Shown piece by piece: positions 1 to 9,488 of a DNA stretch of 64,000 nt. The first letter of the stretch is position 1; each line of letters opens with the position of its first letter. Origin of the DNA: JAWPMT01 sp965601475 (lineage in GTDB: Bacteria; Bacteroidota; Bacteroidia; Cytophagales; Cyclobacteriaceae). The translations under genes were made by a program, and so were the position numbers. Under the pieces are notes generated by a model. It had not been told where the DNA came from. It ran no database searches and worked only from the letters and a program-made list of their open reading frames with translations. The stretch covers positions 992,001 through 1,056,000 of the forward strand of contig OZ271832.1 of NCBI GenBank assembly GCA_965601475.1, given 5' to 3'.

Positions 1-1124
1 GCAATTAACGTATCGGAAGGGACTATTTCAAAAGCCAAGGAATCTCCATCCGGATCGCTGAATAGTGCGGGCAGGTCCAATTCAATCTGCCAATTCGTAC
101 CTGAGAGTACATTCTGGTTGGGTGTACTGGAAAGCAATACTGGTGCTTCGTTTACATTGAGCAGGTTCAGTTCAAAGGCCCTTTTCAGCGTGTTTCCTGC
201 AGAATCTGCAGCTTGAACCTCAATGTCAAAAATGGAATCAGGTTCACTCTCAAAATCAAAAATGCGTTTCGTCAGAAGTTGACCTTGATCGTCAATAGAG
301 AAGGTAGTTGTGTCGGGCAGTTGTGTGAAAGTGAAGAGGTGACTGGTGTTGTCAGCATCCGTAGCAGTAAAAGTACCTATCACCGTCCCGACATCTACAT
401 TTTCAAAAAAGGCCGTATCTGAGAGCACGATATCAGTCACTTTCGCAGAGGCCTCCGTGACGGTGACGGTATATGCCGTGGACTGGCTTTCATCTTCGGA
501 CAGAATGACATAGGTCAATGGATTCGAAAAGTCATTGGGCGTTACGCCACTGATTTGCGCTGCGTCATCCACTGTAGCTCCAGCTCCGGCTGACAGTTCA
601 AACTCAGCAACCAAAGCACTCAAGTCTGTATCATAGGGCATGGTAAGCGTAACATCCGTACCCGCTATCGTTGTCGTACCCTCCTGGCTGGCGATGGTGA
701 ACGCGCTCAACGCTGCTTCGGAATTGAGGATGGTGTTTGACCAAAAAAACAGATCACTGACATCGCCTATGGTGGCATTCACCTCAAAACCGACAGTGTC
801 TACTGCGGCAAAGACTTCATCTTCACTGTCATCAAAAATCTGGAAAGTCACCGCCTCACCATCCACATCTCCGAATACAATCAGAAATATCAGGTACCGA
901 TTGACATCCTCATCAAATATGGGACTTGCGACTCCTCGCACCTCATTGTCTACAAAAGCGCCCAAAATGTCGGCCGGGTCTGTCGAAGCTTCGCCGTTCA
1001 CCCGAAGCTCCCCAACCATAACCATAGAATTGCTGAACTGGGAAGCGTCAGGTGTCCAATTCGGTGCCTGAGCATGAACGATCACAATGCTCAGGACAAA
1101 AAACAGGGATAACAATTTTCTCAT
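1..1124 (-). CDS. Secreted cadherin-like surface protein, 3' end outside the window
   Basis: The reading frame is open from an ATG at 1124 to the window edge, giving 374 codons with no stop. It starts with a signal peptide (MRKLLSLFFVLSIVIVHAQ). Residues about 22-115 form a module containing GAFVDNEVRGVASPIF, which is also present in the large protein encoded just upstream. Residues about 135-225 resemble the bacterial Ig-like fold with the ending YTVTVTEA seen in DUF5018-type repeats. After that comes a cadherin-like repeat (FENVDVGTVIGTFTATDAD, then FSDPDGDSLAF). It begins 12 bp after the stop of the 2776-residue gene, so the two are probably co-transcribed. Cadherin and Ig-like repeats suggest an extracellular adhesive or scaffold role. 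The C-terminus, where a T9SS sorting signal would be, is not visible. Confidence 0.85.
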   Translation of the reverse strand, partial: MRKLLSLFFVLSIVIVHAQAPNWTPDASQFSNSMVMVGELRVNGEASTDPADILGAFVDNEVRGVASPIFDEDVNRYLIFLIVFGDVDGEAVTFQIFDDSEDEVFAAVDTVGFEVNATIGDVSDLFFWSNTILNSEAALSAFTIASQEGTTTIAGTDVTLTMPYDTDLSALVAEFELSAGAGATVDDAAQISGVTPNDFSNPLTYVILSEDESQSTAYTVTVTEASAKVTDIVLSDTAFFENVDVGTVIGTFTATDADNTSHLFTFTQLPDTTTFSIDDQGQLLTKRIFDFESEPDSIFDIEVQAADSAGNTLKRAFELNLLNVNEAPVLLSSTPNQNVLSGTNWQIELDLPALFSDPDGDSLAFEIVPSDTLI

Positions 1125-1136
1125 TTTCAGCTCTAT

Positions 1137-4100
1137 CTAAAGTTTGATCACCTTGATATCTTCAGCGTGCTCTCCATCGCTGATGTTGATGATGTATACA
1201 CCAGGTTCTACCTGTGCCGGCCACGTCCATGATTTCGCATCATCGGATTGCATTTCGAATCTGCCTATAAGCTCACCCAGCAGATTTCGTATTGCGATGG
1301 TCACGCGTCCCTGGAAACCGTGAAAAGCCACATGAAAGGCCTCCGCAGAAGGGTTGGGCCAGACACGCTCGCCGGACGGTGCATCCTGTGGTGCCCCAAT
1401 CCTTAGCTGGAGTGGTTGATCGATCGAACCAAGGAGCTCGTTGGAAGAAAACTGCAACGCATTGGCCAAATCCATTTCACCATCATTGGAAAGATCTTTC
1501 AACTTGAGTTGCACACGTTCACCCTCTTCCAGCCCCATTATGGTCAGGAAGAAAATCGACCTTCCCTGGACCTTCTTTGCCTCCACACCCCCACGGTAGT
1601 GCCCATCAACAAAAGCTCCAAGTACTACGGAATCGGCCCTTGAGTCGGCCAGCTCAGCAATCACCGACATATTCGAAGCATAGCCATGAAGGTTGCCAGA
1701 CCAGCGTTCGGATGGTGCAACATTGGGTTGCCAGGCTTGCCTGTTGAGAAAGGTATTGGCTGGGTACACCAGGCGGCCAGGATCAGTTGCAAAGTACAGA
1801 TAGCCCTGGTTGGGCTCCAGAAAGTTTAAGGTACCTTCCCACCCAATGCCCTCTTCAAATACTGAAAAGGCAAATTGACCCTTCACAATGTCTCCAGCAG
1901 ATGGGCTTAGGGAATTGAAGGCTTCATCGACAGATAAATTGAAGTCTGGGATGTAACCAATCCAGTTCCATCCTGGTGTGATTGGAATGGATGTATTGGC
2001 TTTCACCTGCGTGCCAACCACATCTAAGGTGCCGGGATTGTCTATTCTGATAAGATACAAGTCTCCATTTTGAGCACCTCCGGTGTTGGACAGCGACCCT
2101 TTCCACCCAAAACCGTCGGTATAGATATCGACGACTTCCTGACCTTTGATCTGATCTCCGGTAATGGGAGACAGTGGCGTCATTAATTCGTTGATGTCCG
2201 CAAGCTGTGCCGAGTTGGTACTAAAGGATATCCAGTTGAAGCCTGCCACCAAATCAATGTTTTGCACAATCACATCTCCTGCCACAATCCTTATTGGGTC
2301 TAACGGAGTGCCTTCCAATTCATTAGCGTTGAACGTGAGTTCCGGGGCCACCTCCCGATGCTCTACGCCCTTGCTGGCATCCCACACCCTGAATTCCAGA
2401 GATTCGCCGGTACCCTGATTGGCATATATGTCAAGAAAGGCCAGGTATCTGTCCAGGTCCCTGACGTAAATGGGGCTGGCAACTCCCCGTACCTCATCAT
2501 TGACAAAAACACCTATGATATCGTCTTCATCAGCACTCAGGACACCTTCTACCTCCAACTCGCCAACGACATTCATTGAAAACTGAAAATCTGCCGGATT
2601 TACGTTCCACTTGGGCGCAGCACCAAGCACATCCAATACAAGCGTCAGTTTTTCGTTGAATCCAAGGTCAGCACTCAGGAATATATCTTCCTCATACCCA
2701 CCAATATTTAAGCCTGTATTCACTTCAAGTTGTATCGCAATGGTACTTTGAGGGGCTATCTCCCCGGATTGTGGCATGGCTGTCAACCAGGGGGGCAGAT
2801 TGTTGATGCTGAAGTTTTGCTCGGTACCGCCGAAGTTGGTAATGTCTACTACGAAGCTCAGCGGGTCATTGACATCTTTAGTGAACGCCAGGCGATCATC
2901 ACCCCACTTCACCTGATTGCGATCAACAAAAGCTGTCCAACTGACGGGGGAAGCCAGCCGATTCTCAAACCGATCTTCTACTGTCCTCAGGCTTATCTCC
3001 AATGTGGTCTGCTCTATGAGTGGCGCAAAAATGCCTGAGGGTGTCAGAACAATGGCGTCGTCGCTTACCGCAAAATCGAAATCGACGCTGGCCACAGGCC
3101 TGGACAATCTGATATTGGGCGTGTCTTCCCCGTTGAAATCTGTACCTCCGACGGCCGTCGCTAGACCCCCGTTGTCACCAAATTCATTATCAAACTGATC
3201 CTCCAATGAGGAATTTAGCAGATTGACACCATTCACAATTTCAAAAGTTTCAAATGGATAGTAGGCTACCAAACCCGTTTCGTCACCAATCAACCTGCTA
3301 TTCCAGTTGAGCTCCAGTTGCGTGTTTCTTCGGAAGGTTTCCCAAATCCGGAATTCATCGATGGAGCCCTCAAAGTACCGGTCGAATCCAAGTCCCCTGT
3401 TCGTACTGCGAAAACCCCGGACACCCAACCACATGCGGTTACCCTGCAACCCTCCCAAAGCACCACTGGGAATGCTGGCCTTCAATTCCAAGTCCACCAA
3501 CACATTAATATTGCCCCGACGGCTCACAGCCATGGCAAAATGATGCCAATCATTGTCCAGGTATTGGCCATCCCCGGAACTGGCAATGATTTCCGAGGTA
3601 TTGTTGGATACGACCAACTCTTCATTGGCATTGAACCCAACAAACCATGTGTTGTCGGAATTTGCGCGTTCATCGGTTCCGTCTCCTTTGCCATTTGAAA
3701 AAAGTACAGACTCGCCCTGGCCTGGAGCCCCCTTGAACCAAAACTCAATGGAAAAGTCCCGTTCATCACTGATCGCTACTGTGCTGGAAGTGTTGATTTC
3801 CAGGTAGTCATCCAGGCCATCAAAGGTCAGCGCATACCCTCCAGGTTCTACGTTCCATTCAGCGAAGAGCACCGCATTCCGGAAGCGTGCTTTGTCTGTT
3901 GCCAGGTTCCCGAAAGCCTCATCGAAAGGCCAGTACCCGACAAGCCCCACTTCATTGCCGATAAGACTTCGATTGGCATTGGCCACTACATCGCTAATGG
4001 ACAAGGGCTCCGACCAAATACGCAGTTCATGCATATTGCCGTTGAAATAACGGTCGTTGGTAACTTCAGACCGGCCCAAAGTAACAGGACCAGTACCCGA

Positions 4101-7100
4101 ATACGTGTTTGTCACCTTGACATCCTCCAGGATAAATTCCCCATTGCGATAAGCCGAGATGGCCTGGTTCTCCCGGTTGTACACTACAGCAATATGCTCG
4201 AAGCTCACCTCCGAGGGCTCCGGAAAAGACAGAGCCGTTTCAATGATTTGGCCGGAAAAATTGACAAAGAAGCGATTGTCATCATTGAATCCATACTCAA
4301 AGACATCATTGGAATTATTGCCTGTTGAAAAGAGTATGCTCGTTTCATTGAAGGTGTTCCTTCTTAACCAGGAAAAAACAGTAAATGAGCGACCGGAAAG
4401 GTCCAATGCTACGGGCACCCGCACGTAATCATTGATACCGTCAAAACCGACACTGGTGCCATTATTCAACTCTGAGTCGTTCAGCACAGCTTTTATTGAC
4501 AATGTGGAGTTGTTGATAAGACCAGATTCAATAGGCTCATCAAATTGGATCAGAATTTCGTCATTGGCGGACAATACACCATCGGCGGGCTGAGGTGCCC
4601 CAAACAACTGAGGTCGACTGGTGTCTTTTGTTCCTCTCAAGATTTCCGAGGGTGTAAACACCTCCTCGCCAGGTGCCAAAACACATCGACTAACGGCCCT
4701 AACATCATATTCACGATCCGGCAAATCACCCATATCAAAATCATAGGTGATTTCAGATCCATCGATCATTTGCTTCGGTTCTTCTTTGTCTTCAAATTCT
4801 TCGCTGGTGACCATCAGAGGATTGTAGAAACGCATATCTGTAATCCACTGGGAGCCACTTGCTGGTTTGTATTGCAAATCGACGCGTTCGAAGCGATCGA
4901 AGTTCAGGTCATAATCGGCGATATTCACGGTAACCACACCTTCCTGAGCGGCCCGGGTATTCAGCACCCATTGGTCTGTGGGCATCTCTATAGCGACATC
5001 GGAACACCCAGGTATAAAAAATGCAGATATCGAAACCTCATCCTGGATGTCCACCTGATTGTCATTCGGATCGGACTGGCATAAAGAGCGCAGCACAATG
5101 CCGATATTTTCATAGTCCGTCACACTTTCCTGTCCTTGAGCCAGCGTAAGCGTCTTAACAAGCGATTGACCCGGAACCACCTGGAAAACGAGGCCGTTGG
5201 CCAGCGGCGTACCATCCACCTCTATGATGGCGCCGAAAGGGTTCGTCCCATCCACGATGTCCAGTTCCATTTGGAAGCCTTCCATGGTCTCTGAGTTGTT
5301 TTGCAGGTTGAGGGTGAAAACCGCAGGTCTATTGCCGGGTACCTCAGACACTACTGACTGATCTACTGTCAACACTGGTACTTCCCTCTGAGCCGTGGCT
5401 GCGCTCAGAATTTCCCCCGGACGATAAAATTGCGTGAGGACCTCATCTTCATAGGGGCAACTTGTCGCGCCACCCCTTGTCGAGAAGACAGGACCAAAGC
5501 CGTCACCCGCTTCCCTGATGTCCACCGTATAGGCATCTCCCAGATCTCCATCCGCAAGGGTGAAACTGAAGGAAGTGGATTCCTCTACCGCAGATGAGGA
5601 ACTTCTACCAAAACTGGTGGAAGTATTGAAACTGATGGTCTCACTGAATCCGTTGTCGTTGACTTCGAAACCCAGTTCGTTGGCAATGGTCTGATCAAGG
5701 TTGAACTCAAAATTGGTTTCTACAGACTCCGAGGCTGTAATCGTCACCGATTGCTCTAGTACACTTCCTGCTTCAAAACTGCGGTTGTCAATGACTTCAG
5801 CTTCAAATTTCTGTCTTTCATTGAAGGTCAACCAGAATATCCAGTCTTCAATGGATTGATTGAAAAACATGACCGTGTCCGTGCGACTGCCCTCGTAGTC
5901 GGCGGGAAAGAGGAGTTGATAGCTAGGTCCAAAAGAACCGATGGTGGAAGCGTCAGTTCCCCATACAGATGCATCGGTATTGCTGCTGCCAAATCGCTCA
6001 TCCTCAGGAGGTACCAAAGACACGTATACGGGCTCGTCGATGGGCACCACATCCGCGGGATCGCTGACGTAGGTGATAAACTCGTTTCGCAATTGCTCCA
6101 GGTCAGGAATCAATACATCCTGAATGAAGAACTGGGAAAAAACGAACCCCGTAGAAAATTCAGGATTCAGTCTCAAACCGACATCGGTCCCAATCCTGAA
6201 GCCATCTACTGACGTCTCCAGGCAGTCGGTACATTGGTCATCGGGTATCAATTCGATGAAACTCGAAAGGCCATAGACAATATTGGTAGACCGTCCTACG
6301 AAAAGGTCACCTTGGGCACCGACAAACTCCGGAGCATCAGACGTGGAAATGATCTCGGTAAACTCGATGGAGTTTGCGATTTCTGAATTTGAGTTGAATG
6401 ACGTGGTGACATCGAAGCCCGCTGTTGTTGTATTGGACACCTCAACTTCGGTGGTCACTTCAGCACCCAGCCCGATAGATGTCTCAATGGTTGCTCCAAG
6501 TTGGAGTTCACGTTCTATCGCCGTTCCTTGTGTATTCGTGACAGAAACCTCGCTGGCACTGCTGTAGGACACGCCCTGCTCTATGGAGGCGAAGCTTTCG
6601 GAACCTGGCGGGTCCCTCAAAATCATATCGATCTGATTGGGCCCGGTAGTTACAAAGTTGTTACCTGTAGGAATACCTCCGAAAACATAACCTCGAAAGG
6701 GATCTCCTTCTCTCCAAATCGTTTGAATAGCGCCATTGTTGCCTGAAAAAGCTGTGATATTCAAGGTGCTGGTAAAACTGTTTTCGGGGTTAATTTCGTC
6801 TTGATTGATATTAGGAATACCTCCTAAGAAACTATAAGTGGCTTTCCCCCGGGCGTTGAGGGGGATCCTGACTTCGTCATCGTTGATGGCCAGATTGTTG
6901 GTGATGGCCACTTCGCCATCCACCACAGGTACCTGGTCTACCAAGGCATCATTGATGTATTCTTCGAACAGCTCGATCCGAAAACTGTAGTTACCACGCT
7001 GAAGGAAAACCGGAAACCCAAAAGTGTAGTTGCCATCGCCATCTATGAGCGGTACCTCCGTGGTAATGCCTGTTGTTTCATCTTCCGCATTGAGTGACTC

Positions 7101-9467
7101 CTCACCAAAGATCTCTTCACCTTCAAGGTTGACGACGGAAATGGTAGGGGTAAGACGCAAGGTAAAGTCCTTCTTGTGGTCAAAATAGAAGGTGTCAACA
7201 GCTATTGTAAATAGGGTGTCAGCTACCTGCGAAGTGAAGATCGTATCAAATGCCGCCGGATCCACGGGCGGAAAAATACCAATCGGTTCCCCGGCCACTT
7301 CAATAAGGACCGTATCCTGGAGAAATTCATTCTCCTCCCTTATGCCTGTGAGATCCAATGTGGTATTGAAGGTTTCATCAAAATCGTAAATACCCGCTCG
7401 TACGTCATTGACTACGTACCGTTCCGGAGGCAGCATTATGACGAACTCGCCACTTTCCGGGTCAGGGGCAATCTCAACCTCACGGAGGTTGATGGTGGCA
7501 GTAGACGTAAATTCATCCACACCGAGGGCATCCGTCGTTACGACCAAGGAGTCAAATTCCCTAAACGTAAGGTCCTGAATTTTCTGGGGCGATAAACGGA
7601 TGGAAGCTTGTCCGATGTTGTTATTTGAGCGTCCAAAGCCCATCGGTTGCTGAACCTCCAAAGGTCCGCCGGTCACCCTGCCTGCCAGTCGTACCAGTGT
7701 GGTATCCTGGAAAACTAATCCGGCTATGGGTTCCTGGAAATTGAACAAAGGAAATTCATCATCCGGCGTTGCAGGTGGAAAGCGCCCTCCATCCTCAAAC
7801 GTATGATCCTGCAATTCCACCCGAATGCTGTGAAAACCAATAGGAACATCAATTGTGAAGGCTCCCAGGGCATCTGATAGAATCAGGTCGCCATCCGCAT
7901 TGACCGCGGGAATGCCATCCACGGTGATAAAGGCCCCTTCTACTGGGAAGGGCGTATTTTGATAGAAAATGGTGCCACTAACCGGAAATGATGAGACATC
8001 ATCAAAATCCACTTCATTGAAAATAAACGCCCCATCTCCCACGAATCGCAGTTGTTGTGTTGGTTCGAATGTGTGGTTTTCGAAGATGGGGGTGAATGTG
8101 TACAAGGACCCCTGCGTTTCAAACGGAAAGCCCGTGATTGTGTAATTGCCGCTTTCATCTGTGATACCCTTGTAAGATAGCTGGCTGTTGAGGGGCGTTT
8201 CATCGGACCATTCTGCTCGGATGATCTGACCATGGTTTTCATTGAAATCGAAGCCTCCCTGCCTGGAAAAATCATAGAATTCTTCAGCTACCCCGGCATT
8301 CAATCGCCAATAGGCAGCGAAACCGTCCTCCGTTCCTGCAAGGAATCGGGAAAAATCACGGTCAATTTCATCGAAGGCAAGCGGTCGGTTCCAATAACGA
8401 ATCTCGTCGACAAAACCCGAATAGAAGTTGCCTTCTTCATTGCGACCTATGTAAATGGCGGCACCTTCAGGAATAGCTGGAGCGCTTCCCGCAGCTACAC
8501 GTACGGAGTCAATTTCACGCACATTCTTTCGGGCGTATACCGCCAGATAATCCTGTACAGGGTCGAAAACCGCGGAGACATGAAAAAATGAATCCGTGGG
8601 ATGGGTGTAGGCCAAACTTGCCGTGGCATCTCCTACTGCAAAATTCAGGGTGGCTCCATCATAGTCCAACTCAATATCGCCGCGATTGAAAATCGTGACA
8701 GGTACCCCGTCATCGCCTTCAAATCGCGTCCAAACCTGAAAGGTCAGTCCTCCGTCGACCTCCAGTTCGTCGTCGGTTTCTCCCGGGAAAAATCTGAGAT
8801 AGCTTTCGTCTTCGCTGCTCACCCTGAGGCTTCGCCCCCTTAGGTTGCCCTCTGTTTCAGCAAGCACTGTCGCGCCATTGACGGCGGTACCTCCTTCGAA
8901 TGTAATGCGTCCTGTCGCCGTTCCTACTGGAAACGCAAACCCCGAAGATTCGATAAAATTGACAAAAGGAATGCGCAACTCGTCAGCAACGCCTTCGGCA
9001 AACAGGGTGTATTTGTACAGGATACCCCCTTCCACAAACTCATCGCGAAACGAAAACTCATCCGGTGCCAGAGTAGCCACAAGTAGCGAATCACCATCCG
9101 ATCCCAAAGGCTTACGATAAATCAGGAGCCGCGTAATGTTGTCCCCTGACGAAATAATGCTCCAGTTGAGTTGGACAACATCCGGAAAATAACCTTTAGA
9201 AACAAAAAACTCCTCATCGAACGTAGTATTGAAATACGCCACGGGATAAGGAAAGCCTACGGCAAGGAAGTGCTCATCCTGAACTACCTCTGTTGCTCCT
9301 GACTGGATAACTTGACCCCCGGTTATGACATAATAAGCGGAATCTTCTCCATTCACGATTTTGGTCTGTCCACCGAGAAAGCCAATGTTGTACGCCGACT
9401 GCCTGCTTTGCGCCATGCCTTGCGTTAGCGCAAGAAGCATGATCATGAAAAATAGTACCCTTCTCAT
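1137..9467 (-). CDS. Giant multidomain LamG protein with type IX secretion sorting domain
   Basis: 2776 residues with a signal peptide (MRRVLFFMIMLLALTQGMAQ). In order: a LamG/concanavalin-like domain at about 210-395 (DEIRYWNRPL), a carboxypeptidase-regulatory-like beta domain at about 490-560, and long beta-rich segments. Two Ser/Thr-rich stretches follow at about 960-1040 and 1215-1310, then two more LamG domains at about 1670-1815 (VGFDGINDYVRV) and 1878-2040 (LTFDGLDDYLEI). Next are a GAFV/RGVA-type module at about 2285-2385, two tandem repeats of about 85 residues (NWI, KGQ, GWxG) at about 2407-2575, a second copy of the module at about 2585-2685, and a type A sorting domain (WPNPSAEAFHV, EPGVYIINISD) at the end. 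It is expected to be exported by T9SS and anchored or released outside. LamG domains often bind glycans or proteins, but the ligand is unknown. It lies 21 bp after the collar-domain gene. Confidence 0.93.
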   Translation of the reverse strand: MRRVLFFMIMLLALTQGMAQSRQSAYNIGFLGGQTKIVNGEDSAYYVITGGQVIQSGATEVVQDEHFLAVGFPYPVAYFNTTFDEEFFVSKGYFPDVVQLNWSIISSGDNITRLLIYRKPLGSDGDSLLVATLAPDEFSFRDEFVEGGILYKYTLFAEGVADELRIPFVNFIESSGFAFPVGTATGRITFEGGTAVNGATVLAETEGNLRGRSLRVSSEDESYLRFFPGETDDELEVDGGLTFQVWTRFEGDDGVPVTIFNRGDIELDYDGATLNFAVGDATASLAYTHPTDSFFHVSAVFDPVQDYLAVYARKNVREIDSVRVAAGSAPAIPEGAAIYIGRNEEGNFYSGFVDEIRYWNRPLAFDEIDRDFSRFLAGTEDGFAAYWRLNAGVAEEFYDFSRQGGFDFNENHGQIIRAEWSDETPLNSQLSYKGITDESGNYTITGFPFETQGSLYTFTPIFENHTFEPTQQLRFVGDGAFIFNEVDFDDVSSFPVSGTIFYQNTPFPVEGAFITVDGIPAVNADGDLILSDALGAFTIDVPIGFHSIRVELQDHTFEDGGRFPPATPDDEFPLFNFQEPIAGLVFQDTTLVRLAGRVTGGPLEVQQPMGFGRSNNNIGQASIRLSPQKIQDLTFREFDSLVVTTDALGVDEFTSTATINLREVEIAPDPESGEFVIMLPPERYVVNDVRAGIYDFDETFNTTLDLTGIREENEFLQDTVLIEVAGEPIGIFPPVDPAAFDTIFTSQVADTLFTIAVDTFYFDHKKDFTLRLTPTISVVNLEGEEIFGEESLNAEDETTGITTEVPLIDGDGNYTFGFPVFLQRGNYSFRIELFEEYINDALVDQVPVVDGEVAITNNLAINDDEVRIPLNARGKATYSFLGGIPNINQDEINPENSFTSTLNITAFSGNNGAIQTIWREGDPFRGYVFGGIPTGNNFVTTGPNQIDMILRDPPGSESFASIEQGVSYSSASEVSVTNTQGTAIERELQLGATIETSIGLGAEVTTEVEVSNTTTAGFDVTTSFNSNSEIANSIEFTEIISTSDAPEFVGAQGDLFVGRSTNIVYGLSSFIELIPDDQCTDCLETSVDGFRIGTDVGLRLNPEFSTGFVFSQFFIQDVLIPDLEQLRNEFITYVSDPADVVPIDEPVYVSLVPPEDERFGSSNTDASVWGTDASTIGSFGPSYQLLFPADYEGSRTDTVMFFNQSIEDWIFWLTFNERQKFEAEVIDNRSFEAGSVLEQSVTITASESVETNFEFNLDQTIANELGFEVNDNGFSETISFNTSTSFGRSSSSAVEESTSFSFTLADGDLGDAYTVDIREAGDGFGPVFSTRGGATSCPYEDEVLTQFYRPGEILSAATAQREVPVLTVDQSVVSEVPGNRPAVFTLNLQNNSETMEGFQMELDIVDGTNPFGAIIEVDGTPLANGLVFQVVPGQSLVKTLTLAQGQESVTDYENIGIVLRSLCQSDPNDNQVDIQDEVSISAFFIPGCSDVAIEMPTDQWVLNTRAAQEGVVTVNIADYDLNFDRFERVDLQYKPASGSQWITDMRFYNPLMVTSEEFEDKEEPKQMIDGSEITYDFDMGDLPDREYDVRAVSRCVLAPGEEVFTPSEILRGTKDTSRPQLFGAPQPADGVLSANDEILIQFDEPIESGLINNSTLSIKAVLNDSELNNGTSVGFDGINDYVRVPVALDLSGRSFTVFSWLRRNTFNETSILFSTGNNSNDVFEYGFNDDNRFFVNFSGQIIETALSFPEPSEVSFEHIAVVYNRENQAISAYRNGEFILEDVKVTNTYSGTGPVTLGRSEVTNDRYFNGNMHELRIWSEPLSISDVVANANRSLIGNEVGLVGYWPFDEAFGNLATDKARFRNAVLFAEWNVEPGGYALTFDGLDDYLEINTSSTVAISDERDFSIEFWFKGAPGQGESVLFSNGKGDGTDERANSDNTWFVGFNANEELVVSNNTSEIIASSGDGQYLDNDWHHFAMAVSRRGNINVLVDLELKASIPSGALGGLQGNRMWLGVRGFRSTNRGLGFDRYFEGSIDEFRIWETFRRNTQLELNWNSRLIGDETGLVAYYPFETFEIVNGVNLLNSSLEDQFDNEFGDNGGLATAVGGTDFNGEDTPNIRLSRPVASVDFDFAVSDDAIVLTPSGIFAPLIEQTTLEISLRTVEDRFENRLASPVSWTAFVDRNQVKWGDDRLAFTKDVNDPLSFVVDITNFGGTEQNFSINNLPPWLTAMPQSGEIAPQSTIAIQLEVNTGLNIGGYEEDIFLSADLGFNEKLTLVLDVLGAAPKWNVNPADFQFSMNVVGELEVEGVLSADEDDIIGVFVNDEVRGVASPIYVRDLDRYLAFLDIYANQGTGESLEFRVWDASKGVEHREVAPELTFNANELEGTPLDPIRIVAGDVIVQNIDLVAGFNWISFSTNSAQLADINELMTPLSPITGDQIKGQEVVDIYTDGFGWKGSLSNTGGAQNGDLYLIRIDNPGTLDVVGTQVKANTSIPITPGWNWIGYIPDFNLSVDEAFNSLSPSAGDIVKGQFAFSVFEEGIGWEGTLNFLEPNQGYLYFATDPGRLVYPANTFLNRQAWQPNVAPSERWSGNLHGYASNMSVIAELADSRADSVVLGAFVDGHYRGGVEAKKVQGRSIFFLTIMGLEEGERVQLKLKDLSNDGEMDLANALQFSSNELLGSIDQPLQLRIGAPQDAPSGERVWPNPSAEAFHVAFHGFQGRVTIAIRNLLGELIGRFEMQSDDAKSWTWPAQVEPGVYIINISDGEHAEDIKVIKL

Positions 9468-9488
9468 CTCGCCGTCGTCAAAATGGAA

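Noticed and set aside
4545..5084. 179-codon plus-strand frame inside the giant LamG gene
   Set aside because: It lies fully antisense within a gene with clear domains, has no recognisable domain or start context, and is explained as a shadow frame.
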